Part shown: piece by piece, positions 27,842-37,177 of the stretch
Layout: the number at the start of each line of letters is the position of its first letter
How positions within the stretch are numbered: position 1 is the first letter of the stretch
Program-made: the position numbers and the translations under genes
Notes under the pieces: model-generated
Seen by the model: the letters and a program-made list of their open reading frames with translations, nothing else
Told to the model about the DNA's origin: nothing
Database searches by the model: none
NCBI RefSeq assembly: GCF_002355435.1
Contig: NZ_AP017313.1
Span: 3,658,001-3,722,000 of the forward strand
Length of the DNA: 64,000 nt
Reading direction: 5' to 3'
Origin: Mucilaginibacter gotjawali
GTDB taxonomy: Bacteria > Bacteroidota > Bacteroidia > Sphingobacteriales > Sphingobacteriaceae

Positions 27842-28207
27842 ATGACCCTCGTAGACAGCAACATCATAATATATTCCTATTCAACTCAATATGAATATTT
27901 GCGAAGCCTTATATTAAACGATATGATTTTTATTTCAGAAATATCGGAAGTTGAGGTATTAGGCTATCACCAAATAACTTCAGATGAGGAAAGCTATTTC
28001 AGAAAGATTTTTGATTTGGTCACAATTATTATCCCTTCTCGTGAAGTGTTCGAAGCCGCTATCGAAATACGGAGAAAGCACAGACTAACGTTAGGCGATA
28101 GTATCATAGCGGCAACGGCGGTGATGCATGGTTTGTCACTTTACACACGTAACCTGAAGGATTTTGAAAAAATCGCTGATCTGAATTGTATAAATCCAAT
28201 CAAATAA
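27842..28207 (+). CDS. PIN-domain toxin (VapC family)
   Basis: 121 residues with a PIN ribonuclease layout: Asp5 in MTLVDSNIII, an acidic residue at Glu36 or Glu38 (SEISEVEVLGY), Asp86 in LTLGDSIIAATA, and the C-terminal LYTRNLKDFEKI with Asp107. These acidic residues would bind the metal ions for RNA cleavage. Typical VapC toxins cut tRNA or rRNA. The small gene just upstream fits the cognate antitoxin. It converges on the CBS gene. The target RNA cannot be predicted. Confidence 0.88.
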   Translation: MTLVDSNIIIYSYSTQYEYLRSLILNDMIFISEISEVEVLGYHQITSDEESYFRKIFDLVTIIIPSREVFEAAIEIRRKHRLTLGDSIIAATAVMHGLSLYTRNLKDFEKIADLNCINPIK

Positions 28208-28227
28208 AATTAGCTATTTTTCAATCA

Positions 28228-28313
28228 GACTTCCAAAGCTTTGAAACGGCGAAGCCTTCAATGAGGCCTTTTGAAAACAAATAATTCCGAATTAAACTTC
28301 GGAAGTCTGGCAC
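28228..28313. terminator. Imperfect inverted repeat between convergent genes
   Basis: CAGACTTCCAAAGCTT near 28228 pairs imperfectly with AAACTTCGGAAGTCTG near 28297, separated by a smaller GCCTTCAATGAGGCC hairpin. It lies between the converging PIN toxin and CBS genes and may terminate both. There is no U-tract. Confidence 0.4.
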
Positions 28314-28349
28314 GATTCAACCTTTATCCTTTCGCCTTTCACCTCAATT

Positions 28350-29708
28350 CTAAGCTGAGATCGCGTTAATAATATCGTACTGCGTAATAATTTCTATCTG
28401 CCCGTTATCTTCCACCAATACAGCAATATTATCTTTATTGATCATAGCAGAAATTTTGTCAATCGATGTATTCAGATCAACAAACGGAAACGGCGCTGTG
28501 GCAATATTTTTTACCGGCTGCGATTTGATGGATGGATTTTCGATCAGTGAATTTAAGATGTCGCTTTCGGTGATCTTGCCGATCACCATGCCTTTTTGAG
28601 TAACCGGGATCTGCGAAATATTGAGCGATTTGATGGTGTTGATCGCCTCCAAAATAGTTTGCTCACAATCAATAGTGACGATCTGTTGGTTTTCTTTCCT
28701 GTGGACGATATCACGGGCGGTAAGTTTTTCGTCCTTTAAAAAACCATGGTCGCGCAGCCAGTCGTCATTATACATTTTACCCATATAGCGGGATCCATGA
28801 TCCGGGAAGATGATGACCACAACATCGCTTGCTTTAAACCTATCTTTCATCTGTAAAAGCCCAGCAACTGCGGAGCCGGTTGAATTACCTGCAAAGATGC
28901 CTTCTTTGCGGGCAATTTCACGGGTCATTAAAGCGGCGTCCTTGTCGGTTACTTTTTCAAAATGATCAATCAGGTTAAAATCAACGTTTTGCGGCAAAAA
29001 GTCTTCGCCAATGCCTTCGGTAATGTATGGGTAGATCTCATTTTTATCCAAAATCCCGGTTTCCTTGTATTTTTTAAATACCGAACCATAGGTGTCAATA
29101 CCCAGGATCTGGATAGCGGGATTTTTCTCTTTTAAATATCTTGCGATGCCTGATATCGTTCCGCCTGTACCTACCCCGGCGATGAGGTGGGTAATTTTCC
29201 CTTCGGTTTGTTCCCAAATTTCCGGCCCGGTTTGCTCATAGTGCGCCTGCGAATTTGATAAATTATCATACTGGTTCGGCTTCCATGAGTTAGGCACTTC
29301 GCGCTCCAGGCGAGATGAAACGGAATAGTAAGAGCGCGGGTCTTCCGGATCAACGTTGGTAGGGCAAACAATCACCTCGGCGCCAAAGGCACGCAGGGCG
29401 TCAAACTTTTCTTTGGATTGTTTATCGGTACTGGTAAAAATACATTTGTAGCCTTTGATCACTGCGGCAATGGCCAGGCCCATACCTGTGTTGCCAGAAG
29501 TACCTTCAATGATGGTTCCGCCGGGCTTAAGCTTACCGCTCTTTTCGGCATCCTCAATCATTTTTATGGCCATCCGGTCCTTTATAGAGTTGCCGGGGTT
29601 AGTGGTCTCTATCTTTGCCAAAACAGTTGCCGGGATGTCTTTTGCAACCCTGTTTAACCTAACCAATGGCGTATTGCCAATGGTTTCCAATATATTATTG
29701 TACCACAT
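28350..29708 (-). CDS. PLP-dependent cystathionine beta-synthase / cysteine synthase with CBS domains
   Basis: From the ATG at 29708 (MWYNNILETIGNTPLVRL) the protein is 452 residues; an upstream in-frame extension lacks homology. Type II fold PLP enzyme: Lys in NPGNSIKDRMA binds PLP, GTSGNTGMG is the substrate-loop motif and GVGTGGTISG the phosphate cradle. Two CBS domains occupy roughly residues 335-452 (VTIDCEQTILEA..., QIPVTQKGMVIGKITESDIL). This architecture matches bacterial cystathionine beta-synthase, which condenses serine or O-acetylserine with homocysteine or sulfide. The CBS domains may sense S-adenosylmethionine or adenine nucleotides. No methionine-cycle gene is adjacent. Confidence 0.9.
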   Translation of the reverse strand: MWYNNILETIGNTPLVRLNRVAKDIPATVLAKIETTNPGNSIKDRMAIKMIEDAEKSGKLKPGGTIIEGTSGNTGMGLAIAAVIKGYKCIFTSTDKQSKEKFDALRAFGAEVIVCPTNVDPEDPRSYYSVSSRLEREVPNSWKPNQYDNLSNSQAHYEQTGPEIWEQTEGKITHLIAGVGTGGTISGIARYLKEKNPAIQILGIDTYGSVFKKYKETGILDKNEIYPYITEGIGEDFLPQNVDFNLIDHFEKVTDKDAALMTREIARKEGIFAGNSTGSAVAGLLQMKDRFKASDVVVIIFPDHGSRYMGKMYNDDWLRDHGFLKDEKLTARDIVHRKENQQIVTIDCEQTILEAINTIKSLNISQIPVTQKGMVIGKITESDILNSLIENPSIKSQPVKNIATAPFPFVDLNTSIDKISAMINKDNIAVLVEDNGQIEIITQYDIINAISA

Positions 29709-29931
29709 AATTTGATTCCTGCTAACCCGGTATATATAAAACCGAATCCTTTTCAAAAATAGCTTTCTGTATCGACATCCTGAACGTAATAGGTAATATT
29801 TTATATTAGGATACGAAAAGGTTCATTTATCTACGGGGGCTACTTGTAGAGAAAGCTACGCAACAAAAAATAACGATGAGGATTAAGAAATTTATCAGGT
29901 TGAACATACTATGCATTACGCATATTATGCA

Positions 29932-30084
29932 TTAAGATTTGATTTTGGGGAGCCCTGTTTTAGCCAATATTTCGTTGGCCTTTTTTAGCTTATCCGGAAA
30001 TAAAACTTTCCCTCTAAACTGTTCCAACTTTTTGTCTAAAACTATGATAGGAACTTTCGATTTATTTAATTGTTCTATTTTCAT
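29932..30084 (-). CDS. 50-residue protein coupled to a DUF6934 gene
   Basis: MKIEQLNKSKVPIIVLDKKL..., ending GLPKIKS, 50 residues. It is basic and apparently alpha/beta. Its ATG overlaps the TGA of the upstream DUF6934 gene in an ATGA arrangement, which argues strongly for translational coupling and that the frame is real. No family is recognised. The pairing of a medium and a very small gene resembles toxin-antitoxin layout, but there is no functional evidence. Confidence 0.7.
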   Translation of the reverse strand: MKIEQLNKSKVPIIVLDKKLEQFRGKVLFPDKLKKANEILAKTGLPKIKS

Positions 30085-30542
30085 ATCGCAAATTTATTAT
30101 CTTTTTTTGTCAATAAAAAAGCCTCATAATCCTCACCTGTAACGAATGGCACCCAATTACCTTCCCTATTATAGCCAAAAACCAAAAAGTCTTCCGAAAT
30201 TTCAGCCAGGTTATTTGTAATTCCCATCCTGTACAGACGTGTTCTAACAGCTGTACTGCCCGTCGCAAAAATCCAGGCCTCAGGGTATTTTTCCGTAAAT
30301 GCGTAAACTGTGGAGGCTACTGTTGCCAATACTTTCAGACTGTCGCCGTTATTCGTTATTGAGAGGTCATTAACACCTTTCGTTAGTTCATCATAGTCGC
30401 CAAATCCAAGATTATAAACGTTTTCAGTACTAGTTTCAGTGTATTCAATAATTTTTTTTATCAGCCCTTTCGGTCCCTCACTGATAAATTCATAGTAATG
30501 AAACAAATCCTCCGATCGATACTGATATTTCGCCTGCTTCAT
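30081..30542 (-). CDS. DUF6934 family protein
   Basis: 153 residues, starting MKQAKYQYRSEDLFHYYEF. The pattern SEGPKGLIKKIIEYT, YNLGFGDYDE and VLATVASTVYAFTEKYPEAWIFATGSTAVRTRLYRMGI fits DUF6934, a family spread through Bacteroidota and often found in small two-gene units. The segment with GSTAVRTRLYR has a nucleotidyltransferase-like look, but no catalytic motif can be confirmed. It is followed by a four-base-overlapping 50-residue gene. Confidence 0.75.
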   Translation of the reverse strand: MKQAKYQYRSEDLFHYYEFISEGPKGLIKKIIEYTETSTENVYNLGFGDYDELTKGVNDLSITNNGDSLKVLATVASTVYAFTEKYPEAWIFATGSTAVRTRLYRMGITNNLAEISEDFLVFGYNREGNWVPFVTGEDYEAFLLTKKDNKFAI

Positions 30543-30589
30543 TCGTTCTTTTCATCAAAGTTAAACAATTATAAATCGTTTTATTAACG

Positions 30590-31444
30590 TCAAAAAATCA
30601 AATGCTTCACCGTTAACCCGTTATTGATCAATTGCTTTAACGATTCAATACCTATCCGCAAATGGGTTTCCACAAACTGGTCGGTAACGGCGGAATCGCT
30701 TTCGGCAGTTTTAACACCTTCGGGAATCATCGGCTGGTCAGACACCAGCAGCAGGGCGCCGGTCGGGATCTTGTTGGCAAAACCGGTAGTGAAAATGGTC
30801 GCGGTTTCCATGTCAACAGCCATGGCCCTTAATTTTTTAAGGTAGCGTTTAAACTCTTTATCGTGTTCCCAAACGCGGCGGTTAGTGGTATAACAGGTTC
30901 CGGTCCAGTAATCGCGGCCAAAGTCGCGTATGGTGGTTGAGATAGCTTTTTGCAGCGCGAAGGCTGGTAATGCCGGCACTTCAGGAGGCAGGTAATCGTT
31001 AGAGGTACCTTCGCCCCTGATGGCCGCGATCGGCAGGATCAGGTCGCCTACCTTATTTTTCTTTTTAAGGCCGCCGCATTTCCCTAAAAAAACAACCGCT
31101 TTGGGGTGTATAGCGGTAAGCAGGTCCATAATGGTTGCGGCAACAGAACTCCCCATACCAAAATTGATGATGGTAATACCATTAGCGGTAACACTCTGCA
31201 TCGGTTTATCAAGGCCCATAATGGGTGCATTATCGTTCCACTGCGAAAACAAAGTGATGTATTTCGAAAAATTGGTAAGGATAATATACCCGCCAAATTC
31301 GGCCAATGTGCGGCCGGTATAGCGCGGCAGCCAGTTGGTAACGATGGATTCTTTTGTTTTTAACCCGGGAGTAACTGGCGAAGATACTTCCCTGGCTTTT
31401 TTGACAGGTTGCCCGTCTTTTTTTATATCTAATTGTTCATTCAT
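30590..31444 (-). CDS. amn: AMP nucleosidase (Bacteroidota short type)
   Basis: 284 residues. The core from about residue 30 matches the purine phosphorylase/nucleosidase fold: FGMGSSVAATIMDLL, VVFLGKCGGLKKKNKVGD, AVDMETATIFTTGFA and LLLVSDQPM. The Asp-Met-Glu segment holds the ribose-binding Glu, and the SDQP Asp is the candidate general acid that protonates adenine N7. The reaction would be AMP to adenine and ribose 5-phosphate. Proteins of this length are commonly annotated AMP nucleosidase in this phylum; the E. coli enzyme is longer with an extra N-terminal domain. The stand-alone gene lies upstream of intergenic words repeated at 36620-36735. Confidence 0.85.
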   Translation of the reverse strand: MNEQLDIKKDGQPVKKAREVSSPVTPGLKTKESIVTNWLPRYTGRTLAEFGGYIILTNFSKYITLFSQWNDNAPIMGLDKPMQSVTANGITIINFGMGSSVAATIMDLLTAIHPKAVVFLGKCGGLKKKNKVGDLILPIAAIRGEGTSNDYLPPEVPALPAFALQKAISTTIRDFGRDYWTGTCYTTNRRVWEHDKEFKRYLKKLRAMAVDMETATIFTTGFANKIPTGALLLVSDQPMIPEGVKTAESDSAVTDQFVETHLRIGIESLKQLINNGLTVKHLIF

Positions 31445-31721
31445 CTCTTTAGTCCTCTCGCCCTTTAGTACATAGCTGTCGATTTAGGATTTTAATATCG
31501 AACACCGAATAACGAACCGGCCTACCAGCAGGCTGGTGTAGAATATTGAAGTGAAAACTTCGGTATGCGGTATTCGGTATTCAAAATTCATTATTCGATA
31601 TTCAATTCTTGCTTACCTGACTAATATCCCCCTTCAGGGACCCGGGGCTTATACAACAAACCCCGGCATTCACCAGGGTTTATCATTATTTCAAATCTAA
31701 AAACTTAATATGTCTTCCTTA

Positions 31722-32960
31722 TTAAGCCACCTTTAATTTTTTAAGGTCCGATTTTTCGAATTTCTCGTGTGCGTAATCCAAAGTCACCACCAGGCGTTTC
31801 ACATCTTTTTTTGACGGAAACTCGAACATGGCATCGATCATTATGGCTTCACATATCGAGCGTAAGCCACGCGCACCCAATTTAAATTCAACCGCTTTGT
31901 CCACAATAAAGTCAAGCACTTCGTCTTCAAACTCCAGCTTTACGCCTTCATATTCAAACAGTTTTTTGTATTGTTTTAATAAAGAGTTTTTGGGTTCGGT
32001 TAAAATATTGTGTAGTGCTTCCCTGTCCAATGGGTTCAGGTAAGTTAATATCGGCAAACGGCCAATCAGCTCGGGGATTAACCCGAATGATTTTAAATCC
32101 TGCGGCGTAATGTATTTATACAGGTTTTTCAGATCAACTTCGCCATCATCGCGTTTCATCCTGTACCCTACAGTTTGTGTGCGCAAACGGTTGGCGATCT
32201 TCCTGTCGATACCATCAAACGCACCGCCGCATATAAACAGGATATTGTTGGTATTTACGGTGATCATTTTTTGATCCGGGTGCTTGCGGCCACCTTGCGG
32301 CGGAACATTCACTAAGGTCCCTTCCAGTATTTTTAATAGCGCCTGTTGTACCCCTTCGCCTGAAACATCGCGGGTGATAGAAGCATTGTCGCTTTTGCGG
32401 GCAATTTTATCCACCTCATCAATATAAACTATGCCGCGTTCGGCAGTAGCTACATCGTAATCGGCAGATTGCAGCAGGCGGGTTAATATACTTTCCACAT
32501 CCTCGCCCACATACCCGGCTTCGGTTAATACCGTAGCATCGCAAATGCAAAAAGGTACATTTAATATTTTGGCCAGCGTTTTTGCCAGTAAAGTTTTACC
32601 CGTACCGGTTTCACCCACCATAATGATGTTTGACTTTTCAATCTCCACCTCATCCTTATCAATACGCTGGTTTAAACGTTTGTAATGATTGTAAACCGCA
32701 ACTGATAATATCTTTTTTGCGTCATCCTGCCCGATAACATACTGGTCAAGGTGACCTTTTATCTCGGCTGGTTTAAGGATGGCTGGCACTGACGGCGAAG
32801 ATTTTACCTTCCTTACCTTCAGCTCTTCGGCCAGGATCTCATTAGCCTGGTTAACGCACTTATCGCAGATATGCGCGTCAAGGCCGGCTATCAGCATAAG
32901 AGAATCCTGCTTACCGGCCCCGCAAAACGAACACCTGATTTCCTTGCTGTTTTTATTCAT
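31722..32960 (-). CDS. clpX: ATP-dependent Clp protease ATP-binding subunit ClpX
   Basis: 412 residues. An N-terminal C4 zinc finger (Cys10, Cys13, Cys32, Cys35) recruits substrates and adaptors. The AAA+ module has Walker [13 protein letters not shown], Walker [13 protein letters not shown], sensor and pore-loop regions including GYVGED (the GYVG pore loop), and RSICE near the C-terminus. The loop that in E. coli ClpX carries the IGF tripeptide for docking on ClpP reads [10 protein letters not shown] here, so the docking motif appears as VGY. ClpX unfolds tagged proteins and feeds them to ClpP. It follows clpP on the same strand, 209 bases apart. Confidence 0.96.
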   Translation of the reverse strand: MNKNSKEIRCSFCGAGKQDSLMLIAGLDAHICDKCVNQANEILAEELKVRKVKSSPSVPAILKPAEIKGHLDQYVIGQDDAKKILSVAVYNHYKRLNQRIDKDEVEIEKSNIIMVGETGTGKTLLAKTLAKILNVPFCICDATVLTEAGYVGEDVESILTRLLQSADYDVATAERGIVYIDEVDKIARKSDNASITRDVSGEGVQQALLKILEGTLVNVPPQGGRKHPDQKMITVNTNNILFICGGAFDGIDRKIANRLRTQTVGYRMKRDDGEVDLKNLYKYITPQDLKSFGLIPELIGRLPILTYLNPLDREALHNILTEPKNSLLKQYKKLFEYEGVKLEFEDEVLDFIVDKAVEFKLGARGLRSICEAIMIDAMFEFPSKKDVKRLVVTLDYAHEKFEKSDLKKLKVA

Positions 32961-33169
32961 TTAGTTTATTATTGAGGTACAAAATTAACAATTTTTATTT
33001 AAAGTCGGAATGCCCGATAAGGGTGGGACGCCGAAAGTTAAAAAAATGATTGCGTAATGTTAATACTACGTGCATAGCGCCGTATTTGTTTCATTGCCCT
33101 GTAAAATCAATCCTATCGGACCCTGCCTGCCGGCAGGTTTCGGTCCCGATAGCTATCGAAATTACCGAA

Positions 33170-33874
33170 TTATTTACTTGTTTTGGTGCCGCGTAAAATC
33201 TCATCTACCATACCAAACTCTTTGGCTTCTTCGGCAATCATCCAGTGGTCACGGTCAGAAGCATCCCAAACCTTTTCAAACGGCGCACCGCTATGGTCAG
33301 CAATGATCTGGTATAATTCTTTTTTCAGTTTTGTTATTTCGTGATAGGTGATTTCAATATCAGATTGCTGACCTTGTGCACCGCCTGACGGCTGGTGGAT
33401 CATTACCCTGGCATGCGGTAAAGCCGCCCTTTTACCATTGGTACCTGCGCACAATAACACGGCCGCCATTGAAGCTGCCATACCTGTACAAATAGTAGCC
33501 ACATCGTTTGATATAAACTGCATGGTATCATAAATGCCTAAGCCGGCATAAACAGAACCGCCCGGTGAGTTGATATATATCTGGATATCACGTTTGTTAT
33601 CAGCTGATTGCAGGAAAAGCAACTGCGCCTGGATAATGTTTGCAATATTTTCATAAATCGCATCGCCAAGGAAAATAATACGGTCCATCATTAAACGCGA
33701 GAACACGTCCATCTGGGCAACATTTAACTGGCGCTCCTCGATGATGTACGGGGTCATGCCGGTTGGCAGGGTGCTTCTTTCAACGCCGGCAATAAATTTA
33801 TCTACATAGATACTGTTAATACGGTGATGTTTAACAGCGTATTTTCTGAATTCGTTTTTATCAATATTACTCAT
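33170..33874 (-). CDS. clpP: ATP-dependent Clp protease proteolytic subunit ClpP
   Basis: 234 residues, with an N-terminal extension of about 35 residues before the mature core, as is common in Bacteroidota. The catalytic triad is visible: Ser in CTGMAASMAAVLL, His in ARVMIHQPSGG, Asp in WDASDRDHWM. The RIIFLGDAI and INSPGGSVYAGLGIYD segments are typical of ClpP. It forms the tetradecameric protease barrel with ClpX. Order trigger factor, clpP, clpX is the classical one. Confidence 0.96.
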   Translation of the reverse strand: MSNIDKNEFRKYAVKHHRINSIYVDKFIAGVERSTLPTGMTPYIIEERQLNVAQMDVFSRLMMDRIIFLGDAIYENIANIIQAQLLFLQSADNKRDIQIYINSPGGSVYAGLGIYDTMQFISNDVATICTGMAASMAAVLLCAGTNGKRAALPHARVMIHQPSGGAQGQQSDIEITYHEITKLKKELYQIIADHSGAPFEKVWDASDRDHWMIAEEAKEFGMVDEILRGTKTSK

Positions 33875-33952
33875 GATTCTTTTGTTAAGATGCGGGTTTT
33901 AATCGCGATAAATATAGTTGTTATTTTTAAAGTCCGAAAGTCGGTAAAGACC

Positions 33953-33980
33953 GGACCCTGCCTGCCGACAGGCAGGGTCC
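33953..33980. repeat. 12-bp perfect hairpin GGACCCTGCCTG
   Basis: GGACCCTGCCTG (33953-33964), loop CCGA, then CAGGCAGGGTCC (33969-33980). It sits in CGGACTTT-family words between trigger factor and clpP. Related CCTGCCGGCAGG words occur near 33119-33140 and 36685-36705. It is a dispersed palindrome and may terminate the trigger-factor transcript. Confidence 0.75.
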
Positions 33981-34272
33981 GAAAGAAAAAATTTGATGAG
34001 GATAGCGCACTAAATGCAAAAAGCGGCGAAAAGCTATTTTTTATGAATAAAACTTGCGGCGGCTTTGCCGTTCCCTGACATATGCACTCCATGCAATGAA
34101 ACGGCAATTGATAGAGGTATTTGTCAAGGGGCAGAAAATGTTACCACCCAATGACAAATACCTAATGTTTTTGGTCCGGCCCCCTCTAAATCTCCCCCGG
34201 TAGGGGAGACTTAAAAAAACGTCATGTTCTATCTTTCGGACTTTGCTGACTTTCCGGACTTTCGGACTTCTC

Positions 34273-35616
34273 TTACAGCTTCTGGAAATCGGTATAAAGA
34301 ATTTCCTTCGGTTCTAAAGTAACAACGCTTTTGATATAGGCGAATATTTTCAAAGCTTTCACTTCTTCAAATATCTTGTTGGCATTTTCCTTATTCTGCA
34401 GGTATTGCACGGTGTACTGGCCTAATTGCTCGTCACTTAAGGCTTGCGGGCTGTACATCCTGAACTGCTGATCCAAACGGAATTTTGCGGTTTGAAAAAC
34501 ATCTTCATAATCGATCTTGATGTCCTGCTCCCTGATGATCTTATTGCCGATCAGCGTCCATTTAAGGTTTTGTGCAAAATCGTTATAGCCGCCTTCCAAA
34601 TCCTCTGTGGTCATTTTTTCGTCGCTTGCTTTTAACCAGCGTTTCAAAAACTCATCAGGCAGTGTAAACTGGAATTTATTAATGGTATAATTATAAATTT
34701 CTTCCTGCAATTTGCGTTCAGCATCCTGCGCCATCATGCCTTCAATCTCTTCAGTAATTTTCGCCCTGAATTCTTCTTCATTGCTTACTGTTCCTTCACC
34801 AAATAATTTATCAAAGAACTCCTGGTTCAGATCGCTTTCTTCCAAACGGTTAACGTTTTTAACGGTTAACTGAAAGTTTGATTTCAGATCTGCCGCTGTT
34901 TCTTCATCAATTTTTAATAAACCAGCAATTTTAGCTGCATCGTTATCATATGCTTTCTGAAGATCAAGCGTAACCACGTCTCCTTTTTTCAGGCCGGTCA
35001 ACGATGCTTTTATTGCTTCATCCTTTACCTGGTCAAGTCTTACCGACGCGGTTATGGCTATTCCATCCTCAAAAACAGAACCATCCGGTGAAAGCTGCGC
35101 CAAATCGGAATAAAGCACATCATCGTCTGCCGATACGTCAGGATTTGTCATTTTGCCATAGCTTCTGCGGATATTTTTGATCCGCGCAGCCAGGGTTTCT
35201 TCGTCAACCTTAATTACATATTGGGCTATTTTATCGGCGGCTGAAAAATCAACCTTAAAGTCGGGCGCTAAACCCAGCTCGTAGTTAAACTCAAAATTAT
35301 CGGTAAAATCCCAGTTATAATGTTTGTCTTCGTCGATTTTTGGAAGAGGCTGGCCCAAAACCTCCAGTTTTTCCTCGTCGATATATTTGTTCAGGGTATC
35401 TGAAAGCAGGTTGTTGATCTCGTCAACCAGGATGCTTTTGCCATACATTCTTTTGATATGCGATGGCGGTACCATACCGGGGCGGAAGCCGGGTATTTTG
35501 GCTTTTTTAGCCTGATCCTTAATGGCTTTATCAACGCGGGCCTGGTAATCTTCAGGATTGATATTAATTTTTACAACTGCATTCAGGTTATCGATCTTTT
35601 CCTGTGAAATATTCAT
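34273..35616 (-). CDS. tig: Trigger factor (ribosome-associated chaperone)
   Basis: 447 residues. The N-terminal ribosome-binding domain carries the signature-like loop GFRPGMVPPSHIKRMYG (E. coli GFRxGKxP). The middle region (about 150-245) is the divergent PPIase domain, and the C-terminal helical arms include EEEFRAKITEEIEGMMAQDAER. It binds nascent chains at the ribosome exit. The Bacteroidota form is shorter and divergent in the PPIase active site. It lies upstream of clpP and clpX, separated by about 400 bases of repeat DNA. Confidence 0.93.
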   Translation of the reverse strand: MNISQEKIDNLNAVVKININPEDYQARVDKAIKDQAKKAKIPGFRPGMVPPSHIKRMYGKSILVDEINNLLSDTLNKYIDEEKLEVLGQPLPKIDEDKHYNWDFTDNFEFNYELGLAPDFKVDFSAADKIAQYVIKVDEETLAARIKNIRRSYGKMTNPDVSADDDVLYSDLAQLSPDGSVFEDGIAITASVRLDQVKDEAIKASLTGLKKGDVVTLDLQKAYDNDAAKIAGLLKIDEETAADLKSNFQLTVKNVNRLEESDLNQEFFDKLFGEGTVSNEEEFRAKITEEIEGMMAQDAERKLQEEIYNYTINKFQFTLPDEFLKRWLKASDEKMTTEDLEGGYNDFAQNLKWTLIGNKIIREQDIKIDYEDVFQTAKFRLDQQFRMYSPQALSDEQLGQYTVQYLQNKENANKIFEEVKALKIFAYIKSVVTLEPKEILYTDFQKL

Positions 35617-35851
35617 CTTTTACGGGTATTTAAACTTAAATATTGCGCAGGTACTTAGCCTCCTGCTTTTGGAGGGGCAAAGGTAGGGAAAAAGTTGGAG
35701 AATTGAAAAAGCGGGAAAAAGTCCGGTAGCCTGGAAGACCGAAAAGTCCGAAAGTTAAAAAACTGGTAAACTCCCATGAAAAAATGAATTGTTGTATGAA
35801 TAAAATTGCGAAATTGGACAAGATATACTAAACAAGCCATCATTCAACATT

Positions 35852-36292
35852 ATGAACGTACAGGAACAAATCAACGGGTATATGACCAGCCAGCCTGAAC
35901 CAAAACGTAACGACATGCAAGTGCTGCACCATCGCCTGCTTAAAGTTTTACCCGGTTGTAAACTTTGGTTTGACAATGGCAAGAACAGCGAAAATAAAAC
36001 GGTTAGCAACCCTACCATCGGTTATGGATTGTATACCATCAAATATGCCGATGGAAAAACCAGGGATTTTTTTCAAATTGGTTTGAGCGCAAACAAAACC
36101 GGCATCTCCGTTTACATCCTCGGTATTAAGGATAAGACCTACCTGGCCCAAACTTTTGGGAAAGAACTGGGCAAGGCCAGCGTGACCGGCTATTGTATCA
36201 GGTTCAACAAATTAAAGGATATAAACATTGAGACCCTTGAAGCGGCCATAAGATATGGGGTTGAGGCGACGGGCGTGAATCAGGAAAGCTAA
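35852..36292 (+). CDS. DUF1801 domain protein
   Basis: 146 residues. Begins MNVQEQINGYMTSQPEPKRNDMQVLHHRLLKVLPGCKLWF and continues with YGLYTIKYADGKTRDFFQIGLSANKTGISVYILG, matching the DUF1801 (YdhG-like) alpha/beta fold. The family is widespread; its function is unknown, though a role with small ligands or iron has been proposed. It stands alone, divergent from trigger factor. Confidence 0.8.
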   Translation: MNVQEQINGYMTSQPEPKRNDMQVLHHRLLKVLPGCKLWFDNGKNSENKTVSNPTIGYGLYTIKYADGKTRDFFQIGLSANKTGISVYILGIKDKTYLAQTFGKELGKASVTGYCIRFNKLKDINIETLEAAIRYGVEATGVNQES

Positions 36293-37177
36293 TAAAGGCC
36301 AATGAAAAATTTGAAAAGCGGGAAGGTCCCCGGAAAAATTTCAAGCGGTAAAATACACCGGATGGTTGACATCATCAAATAAATCAGCAATCCTAAAACT
36401 CCCGGAAATATATCCCATCAGGGCAATGCTGTGAAGTTAAAGAATCATATTTTTTTGATCGCGCCGTCAGGTGCGAAATATTGGTAGAAAAAATGATAAT
36501 AAAACGAAAAGCGTGCCGTAGATACGCAACAATTAAAGCGGCATTAACGCTAATGCACTGTGTGTAAATTCCGTACCTACGGCCAATGTCATTAAGTTAA
36601 GGAAAAAGAGAAGGAAATTAATATTGAATAATGAATTTTGAATGTCGAATTTCGAAGTTTCTTACTTCATTATTCAACACCAGCCTGCCGGCGGGCAGGT
36701 TCGGCATTGGGTGTTCGATATTAAAATCCCTTAACTTAATGACATTGACCTACGGCGCGGATAATCTGGCTGTTTTTTTTTCTACCAATATTAGCCCCCG
36801 ATGGGGGCCGATCACCTTAACTCAATCGCATTGCCCGTTATGGATAACCCCATTTGTAGAAAAAACAATAAAGATTTAAGTGCCTCGCAGAGGCTACCCT
36901 TCGCCGCGTTTTAATTTCATGATAAAATACGGCGGCAAATGTGATGATAATATATTAACAGATTGGACGGTTTTGAATGCATTTTATATAGCGTATTAAT
37001 TACATGCCAGGCAAATAAGGGTAGCCTCCACGAGGCAAAACAGGATTATGGTTATTGTTTCTACAAAGCGGTAGACCCTACGGGTCATAGAATTCAGTAG
37101 CCTATAAAAAATATTATGGAAGCCCATTCAATGCGAAGCTATACTACAAACGGGAAAGCCTCACCCGCGACTCCCAA
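36293..37177. repeat. 885-bp gene-free region packed with dispersed palindromic repeats
   Basis: No gene is supported. 36500-36590 holds a pair of opposed words around CGTAGATACG and CGTACCTACGG. 36620-36735 carries AATATTGAATAATGAATTTT-type words also found near 31560-31605 in the opposite orientation, plus CCTGCCGGCGGGCAGG. 36778-36815 has TCTACCAATATTAGCCCCCG followed by ATGGGGGC, a REP-like hairpin with a TTTCTACCAA head. 36885-37085 repeats GAGGCTACCCTTCG, GGGTAGCCTC and CTACAAAGCGGTAGACC, related to the 1110-1262 element. Confidence 0.6.
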
